Assembly (NCBI GenBank): GCA_002435325.1
Contig: DJMJ01000016.1
Location: 58,522-122,521 of the forward strand
Origin: Nitrospira sp. UBA6493
GTDB taxonomy: Bacteria > Nitrospirota > Nitrospiria > Nitrospirales > Nitrospiraceae
Length of the DNA stretch: 64,000 nt
Reading direction: 5' to 3'
Each line of letters starts with the position of its first letter. The stretch's first letter is position 1. Below, in pieces: positions 1 through 9,139 of the stretch. The notes beneath the pieces were generated by a model, which worked only from the letters and a program-made list of their open reading frames with translations, made no database searches and was not told where the DNA came from. The position numbers and the translations under genes are program-made.

Positions 1-370
1 CAACCGTGCCGCCCGGCACAGGCACCCCCTGCGATCCCGCCAGGATTTTCGTCGTGACTTTGTGCATGCCCACCGCGCTGGCCTGGACGCCAGACCCCGT
101 ATAGGGAATTCCGATGGTCTCCAGGAAGCCTTGAATGGTGCCGTCTTCTCCTCCTGGACCATGCAAGGCCAGGAACGCGATCTGAACCTTCTGCTTCGCG
201 AGATCCCGATAGAGATCAGGACCGACATCGATAGCGACCGCCTCATAGCCCCGGCGCAACAGCGATTGATGCACCGCCTGTCCGGTGCGCAGCGAGACCT
301 CGCGTTCGGACGATTGTCCGCCCATGAGTACCCCGATCCGCTTCTCTGTCAGCACGCGACGATCTGCCAT
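1..370 (-). CDS. ddl: D-alanine--D-alanine ligase, N-terminal part (runs off left edge)
   Basis: Makes the D-Ala-D-Ala dipeptide used by MurF; cytoplasmic. About 123 N-terminal residues are visible. They begin MADRRVLTEKRIGVLMGG and carry the ATP-grasp ligase signatures GGQSSEREVSL near residue 17 and LHGPGGEDGTIQG near residue 70, followed by IPYTGSGV. The ATG at 370 lies 12 bases after the murB stop in the same direction, so it is the next gene of the dcw operon. The rest of the gene, and probably ftsQ/ftsA/ftsZ, lie outside the window. Identification is firm; only the length is unknown. Confidence 0.95.
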   Translation of the reverse strand, partial: MADRRVLTEKRIGVLMGGQSSEREVSLRTGQAVHQSLLRRGYEAVAIDVGPDLYRDLAKQKVQIAFLALHGPGGEDGTIQGFLETIGIPYTGSGVQASAVGMHKVTTKILAGSQGVPVPGGTV

Positions 371-382
371 GGCACTCCTGTC

Positions 383-1324
383 CTAGGCCTGTCCGACGAC
401 CTTCAGTTCCAATTCCAGCTTCACACCAGTCTTTCGTGTCACCGCCGCTCGCACCTTGCGGATCAGCGCCAACACGTCCTTGGCACTGGCCTGTCCCTGG
501 TTCACGATAAAGTTCGCATGTTTTTCCGACACCTGCGCATCGCCGACCTGCGCGCCCTTGAGCCCGGCCGCGTCGATGACGCGTCCCGCCGAATCCTTGG
601 GGGGGTTCTTGAACACACAGCCGGCGCTCGGCAGCGTCAGCGGCTGCGTATCGCGGCGATAGTGGAGATAGTCTTTCACCACTTTTTCGATCTCCGCTCG
701 CACACCGGCCTTCAACTGCAACCACACGCCCACGACAATCCCCGGCGGGAGTGTCGCGCGCCGATAGGCAAAGGGGATCTTGGAAGCGGGCAGATCCACG
801 ATCTCGCCCTGCATCGTGACAAGCCGCACGGCTTTCACTGAATCCTTCATTTCGCCCAGCCTGGTCCCCGCATTCATGACCACGCACCCCGCAACCGTTC
901 CCGGAATCCCGGCGGCCCATTCCAGCCCCGCCAGCGAATGGCGGATGGCATAACCGATCAGCGTCGGCATCCCTACTCCGCCTTCGGCATACAACACCGC
1001 ATCCGGTTCTTCTTTGATCGTGCGCAGCTTTCCAAGGCTGACCACCACACCCCTGATGCCCTTGTCCCGGATGAGAAGGTTTGTCCCCCCCACCACGAAG
1101 AGCGGAAGCCTCTGCGCCCTGACTTGCCGGACGAGACGGGCCACATCCTCGACATCCACCGGCTCCACCAATACATCGGCCAGCCCTCCGATGCGGAACG
1201 AGGTGTAGTCTTTGAGTAGCGCATCGAACTGCACCGTTCCTCTGAGGCCGGCAACCGCCGCAGCCAACCGGCGCTGACTGCTGGTCTGCCGAGTCTGTGC
1301 ATGCGTTCGCCCCTGCCTCGCCAT
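383..1324 (-). CDS. murB: UDP-N-acetylenolpyruvoylglucosamine reductase
   Basis: FAD-dependent reductase that turns UDP-GlcNAc-enolpyruvate into UDP-MurNAc, the second committed step of peptidoglycan precursor synthesis. Family marks seen: YTSFRIGGLADVLVEP (FAD-binding start), AGIPGTVAGCVVMNAG, and SAGCVFKNPP, which contains the catalytic region, then GLKGAQVGDAQVSEKHANF. I chose the ATG at 1324 (313 residues), 4 bases after the murC stop. An upstream in-frame start at 1390 would overlap murC by 62 bases and adds residues with no family match. No strong Shine-Dalgarno site is visible, consistent with translational coupling to murC. Confidence 0.93.
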   Translation of the reverse strand: MARQGRTHAQTRQTSSQRRLAAAVAGLRGTVQFDALLKDYTSFRIGGLADVLVEPVDVEDVARLVRQVRAQRLPLFVVGGTNLLIRDKGIRGVVVSLGKLRTIKEEPDAVLYAEGGVGMPTLIGYAIRHSLAGLEWAAGIPGTVAGCVVMNAGTRLGEMKDSVKAVRLVTMQGEIVDLPASKIPFAYRRATLPPGIVVGVWLQLKAGVRAEIEKVVKDYLHYRRDTQPLTLPSAGCVFKNPPKDSAGRVIDAAGLKGAQVGDAQVSEKHANFIVNQGQASAKDVLALIRKVRAAVTRKTGVKLELELKVVGQA

Positions 1325-1328
1325 CGTA

Positions 1329-2717
1329 TTACGAACCGGGAGTAAGCCGGACCAACAAGCCCGTCCCGGCTTTCCAGATATCTCCCGCACCCAAGGTCAC
1401 CACCAGATCACCGGGCTTTAAATGGGGCAGCACTTGATCCGGCAACGATTCTTTCTTTTCTACGAAGGTCACACCCTGATGGCCGGCTTGCTTCACAGCT
1501 TCGGCCAACTGCGCGCCGGACACGCCGGGAATCGGCTGCTCGCCGGCCGCATAGATCTCCGTCATAAACACGAGGTCCGCGTGATCGAAGGCATGAGCGA
1601 ACTCGTTGACCAGATCGCGTGTCCGGCTGTACCGGTGCGGCTGGAAAAGCACCACCAGGCGGCGATCCCATCCCTGCTTGGCTGCCGCCAAAGTCGCTTT
1701 GACCTCAGTGGGATGATGGCCATAGTCATCCACCACCATGATGTCGTTGACCTCTCCGCGCAGGTGAAACCGCCGTTCCACACCGGTAAACGCCGCCAGG
1801 CCTTTGCGGATCAAATCGACCGGGACCTCCAGCTCAATCCCGATTGCAATCGCCACCAGCGCATTGGATACGTTGTGGATGCCGGGAACGGCCAGCCGGA
1901 AAGGCCCGAGATTTTTCCCCCGGAAGTGCGCCCTGAATTCCGCTCCCCACTGCTTGAGACTGATATCCGTCGCCTTGAAGTCCGGCGCCACCCCATCCCG
2001 CTCCTGCAATCCGTAGGTGTAATACCGCTTCACAATACGCGGGAACAGCGCCCGCAGCCGTTCATCATCGGCACACAAGACCGCCACTCCATAGAAGGGG
2101 ATCTTGTTAATGAATTCCAGAAAGCTGTCGTAAATCTTTTCCATCGACCCGTAGTGATCGAGATGCTCACGATCGAGATTCGTGACCGCCACGATGGTCG
2201 GCGCGAGCCGGAGGAACGACCCGTCGCTTTCATCCGCTTCCGCCACCAGTAACTCTCCCCGGCCCAGCCGCGCATGGCTGCCGAGCGCGTTGACCTTGCC
2301 CCCGATGACCATCGTCGGGTCCAGGCCACCCGACGCCAGCACATTCGCCACCATCGAGGTCGTGGTCGTCTTCCCATGGGCTCCCGCAATCGCCACGCCG
2401 AATTTCAAGCGCATCAGCTCGGCCAGCATTTCCGCTCGTGGGATCACGGGCACTTGCTTGGCTTTAGCCGCGAGCACCTCAGGGTTGGTAGCCGCCACGG
2501 CGGATGAAATGACCACCACTTGGGCTTCTCCGACATTCGCTTCGTGATGGCCGATAAAAATCTTGCCGCCGAGTTCTTCCAGCCTCCGGGTGGTTTCAGA
2601 CGCTTGCAGATCGGAACCGGTCACCTTGTATCCCAAGGTGAGCAGCACCTCCGCGATCCCGCTCATCCCCGATCCGCCGATCCCGACCAGATGAATCTGT
2701 TGTGTTTTTCGAAACAT
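1329..2717 (-). CDS. murC: UDP-N-acetylmuramate--L-alanine ligase
   Basis: ATP-dependent Mur ligase that adds the first amino acid, L-Ala, to UDP-MurNAc. The 462-residue protein from the ATG at 2717 begins MFRKTQQIHLVGIGGSGMSG, the usual Rossmann-type N-terminus. The ATP loop AGAHGKTTTTSMVANVL lies near residue 110, and the central-domain motif EADESDGSFL and the C-terminal motif DDYGHHPTEV follow. An in-frame start at 2822 would add 35 residues without family support, so the later ATG is preferred. It sits 67 bases after the murG stop, the widest gap in the operon's left half. Confidence 0.95.
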   Translation of the reverse strand: MFRKTQQIHLVGIGGSGMSGIAEVLLTLGYKVTGSDLQASETTRRLEELGGKIFIGHHEANVGEAQVVVISSAVAATNPEVLAAKAKQVPVIPRAEMLAELMRLKFGVAIAGAHGKTTTTSMVANVLASGGLDPTMVIGGKVNALGSHARLGRGELLVAEADESDGSFLRLAPTIVAVTNLDREHLDHYGSMEKIYDSFLEFINKIPFYGVAVLCADDERLRALFPRIVKRYYTYGLQERDGVAPDFKATDISLKQWGAEFRAHFRGKNLGPFRLAVPGIHNVSNALVAIAIGIELEVPVDLIRKGLAAFTGVERRFHLRGEVNDIMVVDDYGHHPTEVKATLAAAKQGWDRRLVVLFQPHRYSRTRDLVNEFAHAFDHADLVFMTEIYAAGEQPIPGVSGAQLAEAVKQAGHQGVTFVEKKESLPDQVLPHLKPGDLVVTLGAGDIWKAGTGLLVRLTPGS

Positions 2718-2784
2718 GACGGTTCGCCTCAATCCTGTTGCGCCCGTTGATGGCCGAGGTTTCTGCTCGCGCGCGCTGAATGCA

Positions 2785-3909
2785 TTAGACTCCTGCCGCT
2801 CCAACAGTCCGGTTGATGTCATGGTTCACCCCCATGAGTGCATAGCATTCGCGGACAATAGTCTCCGCTGCCTCGATCCGCCGCATCTCCCAACTCTTCT
2901 CCTGCATCGTGCGCAGCCGCTCCGGCTGCCGCAGAATATCGGCAATGGCGCCGGCCAGCTTCGCCCCGGTCAGCTCCGGCTGCGGCAGCACGATCGCCCC
3001 GCCCGCCGCCTCCATCGCGCGCGCGTTCATCATCTGATGGTTGTAGATCGCCGTCGGCAGCGGGATCAGAATCGCCGGCTTTCCGCAGGCCGTCAGCTCC
3101 GCGATCGTCATAGCCCCTGAACGTGCCACCACGAGATCGGCCGCCCGTAAGACGGACGGCATGTCGTACAGAAACGGGACGACGTCTGCCGATACGCCGG
3201 CCAGCCGATAGGCCTCGACGACCCGGGCATGATCGGCGTCACCGGTCTGGTGCGTGATGGACAGGCGCGGCATCTGTTCCCTAAGCGACGCCAACCCCTC
3301 GATGACAGCGCTATTGATGGCCTTCGCGCCCTGGCTCCCGCCGAAAATCAACAACCGCTGCGGCGCGCCGGTTTCCGCCGCCGCAAGCCGGGCCGCGTCG
3401 CAGAGAAAGTCTTGGCGGATCGGCGTTCCCACCACACGTACTTTGCTCGCGGCAAATTTCTTCGCAGCCGACTCGAAGGCCAAAAACACCCGCTGGGCGC
3501 AGGGCCCGACCGCAATATTCGCCATGCCGGGATAGGCATTCGGTTCCAAGATTACCCGGGCAATCCCCCTGAGCGCCGCCGCCGCCAACATCGTGGGACT
3601 CGTGTATCCGCCGACGCCGATCACGAGATCGGCCCGGTGTGCGCCGAGAATCCTCCAGGACTGCCAGAGCCCGGTCGGCACCGACAATAGTCCCCTCAAG
3701 GCTTCCCCAAGCCCTTTGCCCATCACCGGCTTTGCCGTGATGAGCTCGAGAGAAAATCCTTCATGGGCCAGCACCTTGGACTCAATCCCTTTCGTCGTGC
3801 CGACGAAGACGATCTTCGTCGACGGGTCGCGCCGCAAAAACTCACGAGCCAATGCGATCGCCGGATACAAATGCCCTCCTGTGCCGCCTGCCGCAATCAC
3901 GATGGTCAT
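2785..3909 (-). CDS. murG: Undecaprenyl-PP-MurNAc-pentapeptide GlcNAc transferase
   Basis: Peripheral inner-membrane glycosyltransferase (GT28) that adds GlcNAc to lipid I to give lipid II. It begins MTIVIAAGGTGGHLYPAIAL, the glycine-rich acceptor-site loop, and has GVGGYTSPTML near residue 100 and the second G-loop GGSQGAKAIN near residue 190. The ELTACGKPAILIPLPTA stretch with its donor-site residues is also present. 374 residues is slightly above the usual 350-360. The ATG overlaps the ftsW stop by 4 bases, showing coupling. The open frame continues upstream for hundreds of codons, but that part is a shadow of ftsW. Confidence 0.95.
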   Translation of the reverse strand: MTIVIAAGGTGGHLYPAIALAREFLRRDPSTKIVFVGTTKGIESKVLAHEGFSLELITAKPVMGKGLGEALRGLLSVPTGLWQSWRILGAHRADLVIGVGGYTSPTMLAAAALRGIARVILEPNAYPGMANIAVGPCAQRVFLAFESAAKKFAASKVRVVGTPIRQDFLCDAARLAAAETGAPQRLLIFGGSQGAKAINSAVIEGLASLREQMPRLSITHQTGDADHARVVEAYRLAGVSADVVPFLYDMPSVLRAADLVVARSGAMTIAELTACGKPAILIPLPTAIYNHQMMNARAMEAAGGAIVLPQPELTGAKLAGAIADILRQPERLRTMQEKSWEMRRIEAAETIVRECYALMGVNHDINRTVGAAGV

Positions 3910-5114
3910 CTGCGATTGAACCTGCCGCGACCTGTTTTCGGTCCGCTCTCTTCCCGTCCTGCCTGGCGATCCCGTGAAATGTTCAGCAGGATGCCCACCC
4001 CGATCAGACAGATAATCAATGAGGAGCCGCCGTAACTTACAAAGGGCAGCGTCAATCCTTTGGTCGGCAACAAGCCCGTCACCACACCGGCATTCACCAG
4101 GGCCTGCACCCCGATCAGCAGCGTAATCCCCATCGCCAAGTGCCGGCCGAAGGGCATTCGAGCCCGTGCCGCGATCTGAAATCCGCGCACCACAAAGAGC
4201 GCGAAGAGCAGGACGATTGAGACGGTCCCCACCAAACCCAGCTCTTCCCCCACCAGCGCCAATACGAAATCCGTGTGGGCTTCGGGAAGAAAGAAGAGCT
4301 TCTGCTTCCCCTCGCCTAATCCGACGCCGAACGGCCCGCCGCTGCCGAAGGCGAGAAATGACTGGGTGATCTGAAATCCCGCGTCCGAGGCATCCTTCCA
4401 GGGAGCCAGAAACGTCAGCATCCGCTGACGCCGGTAACTCGAGCCGAGGACGAGCGCCAAAACGACCGGCACTGCGCATAGCCCCAGGCCCACGAGATGT
4501 TTCAGTTGCGCTCCGCCGAGAAAGAGCAATCCCACGGTCACCAGACCGATCACCACCACGGTTCCCAGATCGGGTTCCAGCAAGACCAACCCGCTCAAGA
4601 CTCCGATCACACCCAGCACCGGCACCAGGCCGGAGGAGAAGCTCGTGATCCGATCTTCCTTCTTCGTCAGATACGCCGCGACATAAACCACCGCAACCAG
4701 CTTGACCATCTCGGCCGGCTGGATGGAGATCGGCCCCAGTCGCAACCATCGCCGCGCCCCTTTTGCCGCCACGCCCAACGAAGGAATCAGGACCATCACC
4801 AGCAGCAGCACCATGCACCCCAGCATGGGAATCGACAGGCGCTTCCACCAGGTATAGTCGACGCGGGACGAGAGATGGAGCAGCAGAAATCCGAACGTCA
4901 GCCAGGCCAGCTGTCGTTTGAGAAAGTACCCGGAGTCGTGGAAGCGATTCCCCGCCACCACAGCGCTCGCGCTGAAGACCATCACCAGGCCGACCAAGGC
5001 CAGGATGATCGTCACGAGCAACAGCGTATGGTCCATCGGCACCCGCTTCTTCGCGGTGCGAGGACTCGTGGTGGGCCACGGTAATGCCAGCGTCCCTGCG
5101 GCTCTCTGTGACAT
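3906..5114 (-). CDS. ftsW: Lipid II polymerase of the divisome (SEDS family)
   Basis: Ten-pass SEDS glycosyltransferase that polymerises septal glycan together with its partner PBP (FtsI, same operon). 402 residues. An N-terminal cytoplasmic stretch of about 25 residues precedes the first membrane segment (HTLLLVTIILALVGLVMVF). The hallmark PFVSYGGSSL lies near residue 360, and the loop PAEMVKLVAVVYVAAYL carries the conserved PXEXXK-like signature. The ATG at 5114 has GAGGAG 16 bases upstream, rather far, so the internal ATG at 5036 (MDHTLLL) is a fair alternative start. It lies 33 bases downstream of murD. Confidence 0.94.
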   Translation of the reverse strand: MSQRAAGTLALPWPTTSPRTAKKRVPMDHTLLLVTIILALVGLVMVFSASAVVAGNRFHDSGYFLKRQLAWLTFGFLLLHLSSRVDYTWWKRLSIPMLGCMVLLLVMVLIPSLGVAAKGARRWLRLGPISIQPAEMVKLVAVVYVAAYLTKKEDRITSFSSGLVPVLGVIGVLSGLVLLEPDLGTVVVIGLVTVGLLFLGGAQLKHLVGLGLCAVPVVLALVLGSSYRRQRMLTFLAPWKDASDAGFQITQSFLAFGSGGPFGVGLGEGKQKLFFLPEAHTDFVLALVGEELGLVGTVSIVLLFALFVVRGFQIAARARMPFGRHLAMGITLLIGVQALVNAGVVTGLLPTKGLTLPFVSYGGSSLIICLIGVGILLNISRDRQAGREESGPKTGRGRFNRR

Positions 5115-5147
5115 CGTCCAGTGTCAATTCTCCTCTGCCTTGCTCCC

Positions 5148-6557
5148 TCAGACGGGCAAGGATTGTACGAGGGCCTTAAACTGCCGACCTCGATCCTGAT
5201 AGTCGGCAAACATGTCGAAACTCGCACAAGCCGGTGACAGCAACACCACGTCGCCGGACACCGCCCCGTCAGCCGCCGACTGGACGGCCTCCTTGAACGA
5301 GGCGGCCCGCACAATCGACGGAAACCCGGCCACCGCATTCGCCAACAACGGCGCGGCCTCTCCGATTAAAATGAGCCCCTTGACCCGCTGTCTGATCGCC
5401 GGAGCCAGCCGGGAAAAATCTCCGCCCTTATCGCGCCCGCCGGCAATCAGCCAAATAGGCTGATCGATACTCTCCAGCGCTTTCAGCGTGGCATCGACGT
5501 TCGTCCCCTTGGAGTCGTTCACAAAGCGCACGCCACGGCGGTCCCGCACAATCTCCAAGGCATGCTCAAGGCCGGGGAAGGTCGCCAGTACGCGCCTGAT
5601 CGAGTCGAGCGGACACCCGCTCAACAGCGCATAAGTGACGGCCGCCATCACATTCTCAACATTGTGGTTGCCGATGATCTTGATTTCCGAACGGCGACAG
5701 ACCTCCTGTCGAGCTCCGGTCACCGTCGTCACAATGCGATCGTCTTCCAGATAGGTGCCTCCGTTCAGATCGGAGGGGAGGGACGATTGCCGGGTGAATC
5801 CAAGGACCCTGGCTTTGACCCCGTGTCGGAGCGCCGCCACTCGCTGATCGTCGAGGTTGAAGAGTGCAAAGTCGGTCGGCTTCTGATTCTCAAAAATCCG
5901 GCGCTTGGCTGCGACATACTCGTCAATCGACTCATAACGGTCTTGATGGTCCACCGTCACATTCAGAATCGCTGCGATCCAGGGATGAAACTGGTCCACG
6001 GTTTCCAATTGAAAACTGGACACCTCCACCACGGCAAAATCATAGGGACTGGGCAGCCCCTGCCGGTGCGCCTGAAACGATTGCTCCGCCGCTTCGCTGA
6101 GTGCCGTCCCGAGATTGCCCCCGACAAAAACCCGCTTCCCGCTTTCCTGCAGCATCTTGCCGATCAGCGTGACCGTCGTGCTTTTTCCATTGGTGCCGGT
6201 CAGGGCCAGGATCGTAGCAGAGAGGAACCGGGCGGCCAGCTCCAGTTCGCTGATGACCTTGACGCCACGACGGCGGACCCGCTCCAAGGCTTCCATCCGA
6301 TAGGGCACGCCGGGACTGATCACGACAAGCTCCGCTGTATCCAGTGCGGTCTCGTACTGACTGCCGACCGTGATGCCGATGCGCGAGCCGTCCACCTGCT
6401 TCAGTACGGCTTCCAGCTCACTGCGTTCCTTCCTATCGGCGACGGTCACTTGCGCGCCCGCAGCCTGCAGCAAGCGGGCGGCCGCCACGCCGCTGCGGGC
6501 CAGCCCCATCACCGTGACTTTGGTTCCCGTCAGCTCCATCGTGTCTTCGCTCACCAT
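5148..6557 (-). CDS. murD: UDP-N-acetylmuramoyl-L-alanine--D-glutamate ligase
   Basis: Second Mur ligase; adds D-Glu to UDP-MurNAc-L-Ala in the cytoplasm. The N-terminal Rossmann domain carries VTVMGLARSGVAAARLL, the ATP loop is LALTGTNGKSTTVTLIG near residue 120, and the C-terminal domain carries NDSKGTNVDATLKAL and the phosphate-contact region IAGGRDKGGDF. 469 residues from the ATG at 6557, 4 bases after the mraY stop. MELTGTKV at 6539 is a possible alternative start. Fits the family length and the operon order. Confidence 0.95.
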   Translation of the reverse strand: MVSEDTMELTGTKVTVMGLARSGVAAARLLQAAGAQVTVADRKERSELEAVLKQVDGSRIGITVGSQYETALDTAELVVISPGVPYRMEALERVRRRGVKVISELELAARFLSATILALTGTNGKSTTVTLIGKMLQESGKRVFVGGNLGTALSEAAEQSFQAHRQGLPSPYDFAVVEVSSFQLETVDQFHPWIAAILNVTVDHQDRYESIDEYVAAKRRIFENQKPTDFALFNLDDQRVAALRHGVKARVLGFTRQSSLPSDLNGGTYLEDDRIVTTVTGARQEVCRRSEIKIIGNHNVENVMAAVTYALLSGCPLDSIRRVLATFPGLEHALEIVRDRRGVRFVNDSKGTNVDATLKALESIDQPIWLIAGGRDKGGDFSRLAPAIRQRVKGLILIGEAAPLLANAVAGFPSIVRAASFKEAVQSAADGAVSGDVVLLSPACASFDMFADYQDRGRQFKALVQSLPV

Positions 6558-6561
6558 CCGG

Positions 6562-7638
6562 TTACCGTAACTTCAACGTGCTCAGGCTCAAGAGCGCCAA
6601 CAGAATGGCGATGATCCAGAGCCGCACCACGACTTTGGGCTCCTCCCATCCCTTCATCTCGAAATGATGATGGATCGGAGCCATCAAGAAAATCCGCTTC
6701 CCACGAGACTTGAACGACAATACCTGGAAGATGACCGACACGGCCTCGATCACGAACACGCCACCCACCATCAGCAACAACAGTTCGTGTTTGCTGATCA
6801 CCGCCACGGTTCCGAGCGCCGCGCCCAACGGAAGCGAACCGACATCGCCCATAAAGACGGAGGCCGGGTAGGTATTGAACCAGAGAAAGCCGAGGCTCGA
6901 CCCCAATATGGCCGCCGTAAACACCGCAATCTCTCCGGCATTCTCAATGTGGGGAATAAGCAGGTAGTCGGACATCAGCCGATGCCCTGCCACGTACGCG
7001 ACAATCGTATAGGCCAGCGCGGTAATCATGACGGGTCCGATTGCCAGGCCGTCTAAACCGTCGGTCAAGTTGACCGCATTCGAGCTGCCGACAATCACCA
7101 GCACGGCAAACACGATATAGAACCACCCGAGATCCGGCATGAAGTTCTTGAAGAAGGGCACGCTCAGCTTCGTGGAGTACCCCGGTAACGCATACAGCGT
7201 AAGGGCGATTCCTAACGCCACCGCCACCTGCGCGGCAAATTTCTGTTTGGCCGACAGGCCTTTCGATTGGGCCTTGATGAACTTAAGATAATCGTCCGCG
7301 AATCCGATCGCCCCGAATCCGACCGTCGCAGCCAGCACCAGCCAGACATAGGGCTTGGTGATATCCGCCCACAGCAGCGTCGAGAGCACGACGGCAAAGA
7401 TGATCAACAGGCCTCCCATGGTTGGCGTGCCGCTCTTCGCCAAATGCCGCTTGGGACCGTCATCGCGGATCTGCTGGCCCAGCTTGATCTCCTGGAGCTT
7501 CCGGATCAGCCAGGGCGCCAGCATGAAGGCGAGGAGAAACGCGGTCACCGCCGCATAGATAATGCGGAAGCTCTGATAGCGGAAGACGTTCAGAAACGAG
7601 AACTCGGTATGTAACGGATAGAGCCAGTTATACAGCAT
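6562..7638 (-). CDS. mraY: Phospho-MurNAc-pentapeptide translocase (lipid I synthase)
   Basis: Polytopic inner-membrane enzyme that transfers phospho-MurNAc-pentapeptide to undecaprenyl phosphate. 358 residues, about ten hydrophobic segments. Family signatures: KSGTPTMGGLLII near residue 68, FADDYLKF with the paired Asp residues near 115, NLTDGLDGLAIG near 190, FMGDVGSLPLGAALG near 265, and the histidine loop PIHHHFEMKGWEEPKVVVR near 325. It sits between murF and murD, as in most dcw clusters. Confidence 0.96.
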   Translation of the reverse strand: MLYNWLYPLHTEFSFLNVFRYQSFRIIYAAVTAFLLAFMLAPWLIRKLQEIKLGQQIRDDGPKRHLAKSGTPTMGGLLIIFAVVLSTLLWADITKPYVWLVLAATVGFGAIGFADDYLKFIKAQSKGLSAKQKFAAQVAVALGIALTLYALPGYSTKLSVPFFKNFMPDLGWFYIVFAVLVIVGSSNAVNLTDGLDGLAIGPVMITALAYTIVAYVAGHRLMSDYLLIPHIENAGEIAVFTAAILGSSLGFLWFNTYPASVFMGDVGSLPLGAALGTVAVISKHELLLLMVGGVFVIEAVSVIFQVLSFKSRGKRIFLMAPIHHHFEMKGWEEPKVVVRLWIIAILLALLSLSTLKLR

Positions 7639-7659
7639 ATAGTGACCGCCCCTGAACGA

Positions 7660-9105
7660 TTACGAGGCCTTCTTCGCGACCCGCTTCATACTCTGCAGCG
7701 CGCTCACGATTTGTTCCATTTTCATGCCGCGCGACGCCTTCACCAACACCACATCGCCCTGCTCGACCATCGTCTTCACGGCGGCGGCCGCGGCCGCCGC
7801 GTCCGGCATTTCCAGGACCGCGCCGGGATCCATCCCGGCCCGGCGCGCGCCTTCGGCCAACCCTCGACCCAACGAGCCGCAGGCAATCAATCGGGTGACT
7901 CCCTGTTGCGCGATGAAGGCGCCGACCTCTTCATGCATCCGCCCCGCGTTCGGTCCCAATTCCAACATGTCGCCCAACACCGCAATCGTCGTGCGCCCTT
8001 CCCCAGACTGCGCCAGTAATTCTACCGCCGCTTTCATCGAGGCCGGATTGGCGTTGTAACAATCATTGATAATTTTGACGCCGTGGCTCATGACGACCTG
8101 CGACCGCATCGCCGCCGGGCGGAAGCGAGAGAGCCCCTGCGCGATTACCGCGCCGGAGATGCCGAGAACCGATCCCGCGGCCGCCGCTGCAAGAGCGTTC
8201 ATGACATTGTGAGAGCCCTGCACCTTCATGCGAACGATCGTGTGCCTGACTTTCCCAGGGAGCAGCAACCGGAAGATCGTGCCGTCCTTGCCATCGGACT
8301 TCGCCTGCAACGCCTGCACATCCGCTTTCGGCGAATAGCCGAACGAGACCACCCGGCATTGCGCGCGCGCGGCCAGATAATCGAAATAGGGATCATCTGC
8401 GTTCAACACGGCGGCCCCGTCAGCAGGCAATAAATCGAGCAGCTCCGCCTTCCCCTGAGCCGACCCCTCCATGCTGCCGAAGAACTCCAAGTGGTCCGGC
8501 CCGATATTGGTGATGATCCCGATCGTCGGCCGCGCGATTTCACACAACCGCGTCGTCTGCCCGACGTTATCGACCCCCATCTCGATGACCGCGGCTTCGT
8601 GGCGACCCGTCAACCGAAAGAGGGTTTGCGGAACCCCGATGCGATTGTTCAAATTGCCTTCGGTCTTCATCGTCCGCCATCGCTGTCCCAGAACGCTCGC
8701 CACCATTTCTTTCGTTGTCGTTTTTCCGTTGCTGCCTGTTACTGCGACCACCGGGATATCGAACCGGCTTCGATGGTGCGTGGCCAATTGTTGATAGGCA
8801 AAGAGCGGGTCGCGCACACCAAAAATGAATGCCGAGGACGTCCCCGCCATTTTCACAACCGGCGGCGGGACAACATAGGCATCATGCACAATCGCGCCGA
8901 CCGCGCCCCGCGACAGCGCCATCTCGACATACTCATGCCCGTCAAATCGATCGCCCTTGATCGCGACAAACAGATCCCCGGCACGGATCGATCTGGAGTC
9001 CAAATTGATGCGCCGAATGCGCTGCCTCATCCACCGGGTTCCCTCGGCGGCCAGCACTTTCACACTGATGACTTCCCGCAATTCTTCAACCGTAAACAGT
9101 GCCAT
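7660..9105 (-). CDS. murF: UDP-MurNAc-tripeptide--D-alanyl-D-alanine ligase
   Basis: Last cytoplasmic Mur ligase; joins D-Ala-D-Ala (from Ddl) to the tripeptide precursor. The N-terminal domain starts MALFTVEELREV and has the substrate-site stretch DSRSIRAGDLFVAIKGDRFDG shared with MurE. The ATP loop is AVTGSNGKTTTKEMVASVL near residue 110; later come NDCYNANPASMKAA and LGDMLELG. The ATG at 9105 gives 481 residues. An in-frame start at 9147 would overlap murE by 8 bases and prefix a Gly/Val-rich stretch with no homology, so I prefer 9105. Confidence 0.93.
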   Translation of the reverse strand: MALFTVEELREVISVKVLAAEGTRWMRQRIRRINLDSRSIRAGDLFVAIKGDRFDGHEYVEMALSRGAVGAIVHDAYVVPPPVVKMAGTSSAFIFGVRDPLFAYQQLATHHRSRFDIPVVAVTGSNGKTTTKEMVASVLGQRWRTMKTEGNLNNRIGVPQTLFRLTGRHEAAVIEMGVDNVGQTTRLCEIARPTIGIITNIGPDHLEFFGSMEGSAQGKAELLDLLPADGAAVLNADDPYFDYLAARAQCRVVSFGYSPKADVQALQAKSDGKDGTIFRLLLPGKVRHTIVRMKVQGSHNVMNALAAAAAGSVLGISGAVIAQGLSRFRPAAMRSQVVMSHGVKIINDCYNANPASMKAAVELLAQSGEGRTTIAVLGDMLELGPNAGRMHEEVGAFIAQQGVTRLIACGSLGRGLAEGARRAGMDPGAVLEMPDAAAAAAAVKTMVEQGDVVLVKASRGMKMEQIVSALQSMKRVAKKAS

Positions 9106-9139
9106 GACGCCCCCGACCCCTACGCCTTCGTCATTCGGC

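Noticed and set aside
1422..2252. Plus-strand frame of 276 codons antisense to murC
   Set aside because: Antisense to a clear Mur ligase gene; typical shadow frame of GC-rich DNA with no start signal.
3910..5127. Long minus-strand frame that extends murG upstream to 780 codons
   Set aside because: It overlaps ftsW completely in another frame; composition is Gly/Arg-rich, and the MurG start MTIVIAAGGTGGH at 3909 has the full family N-terminus.
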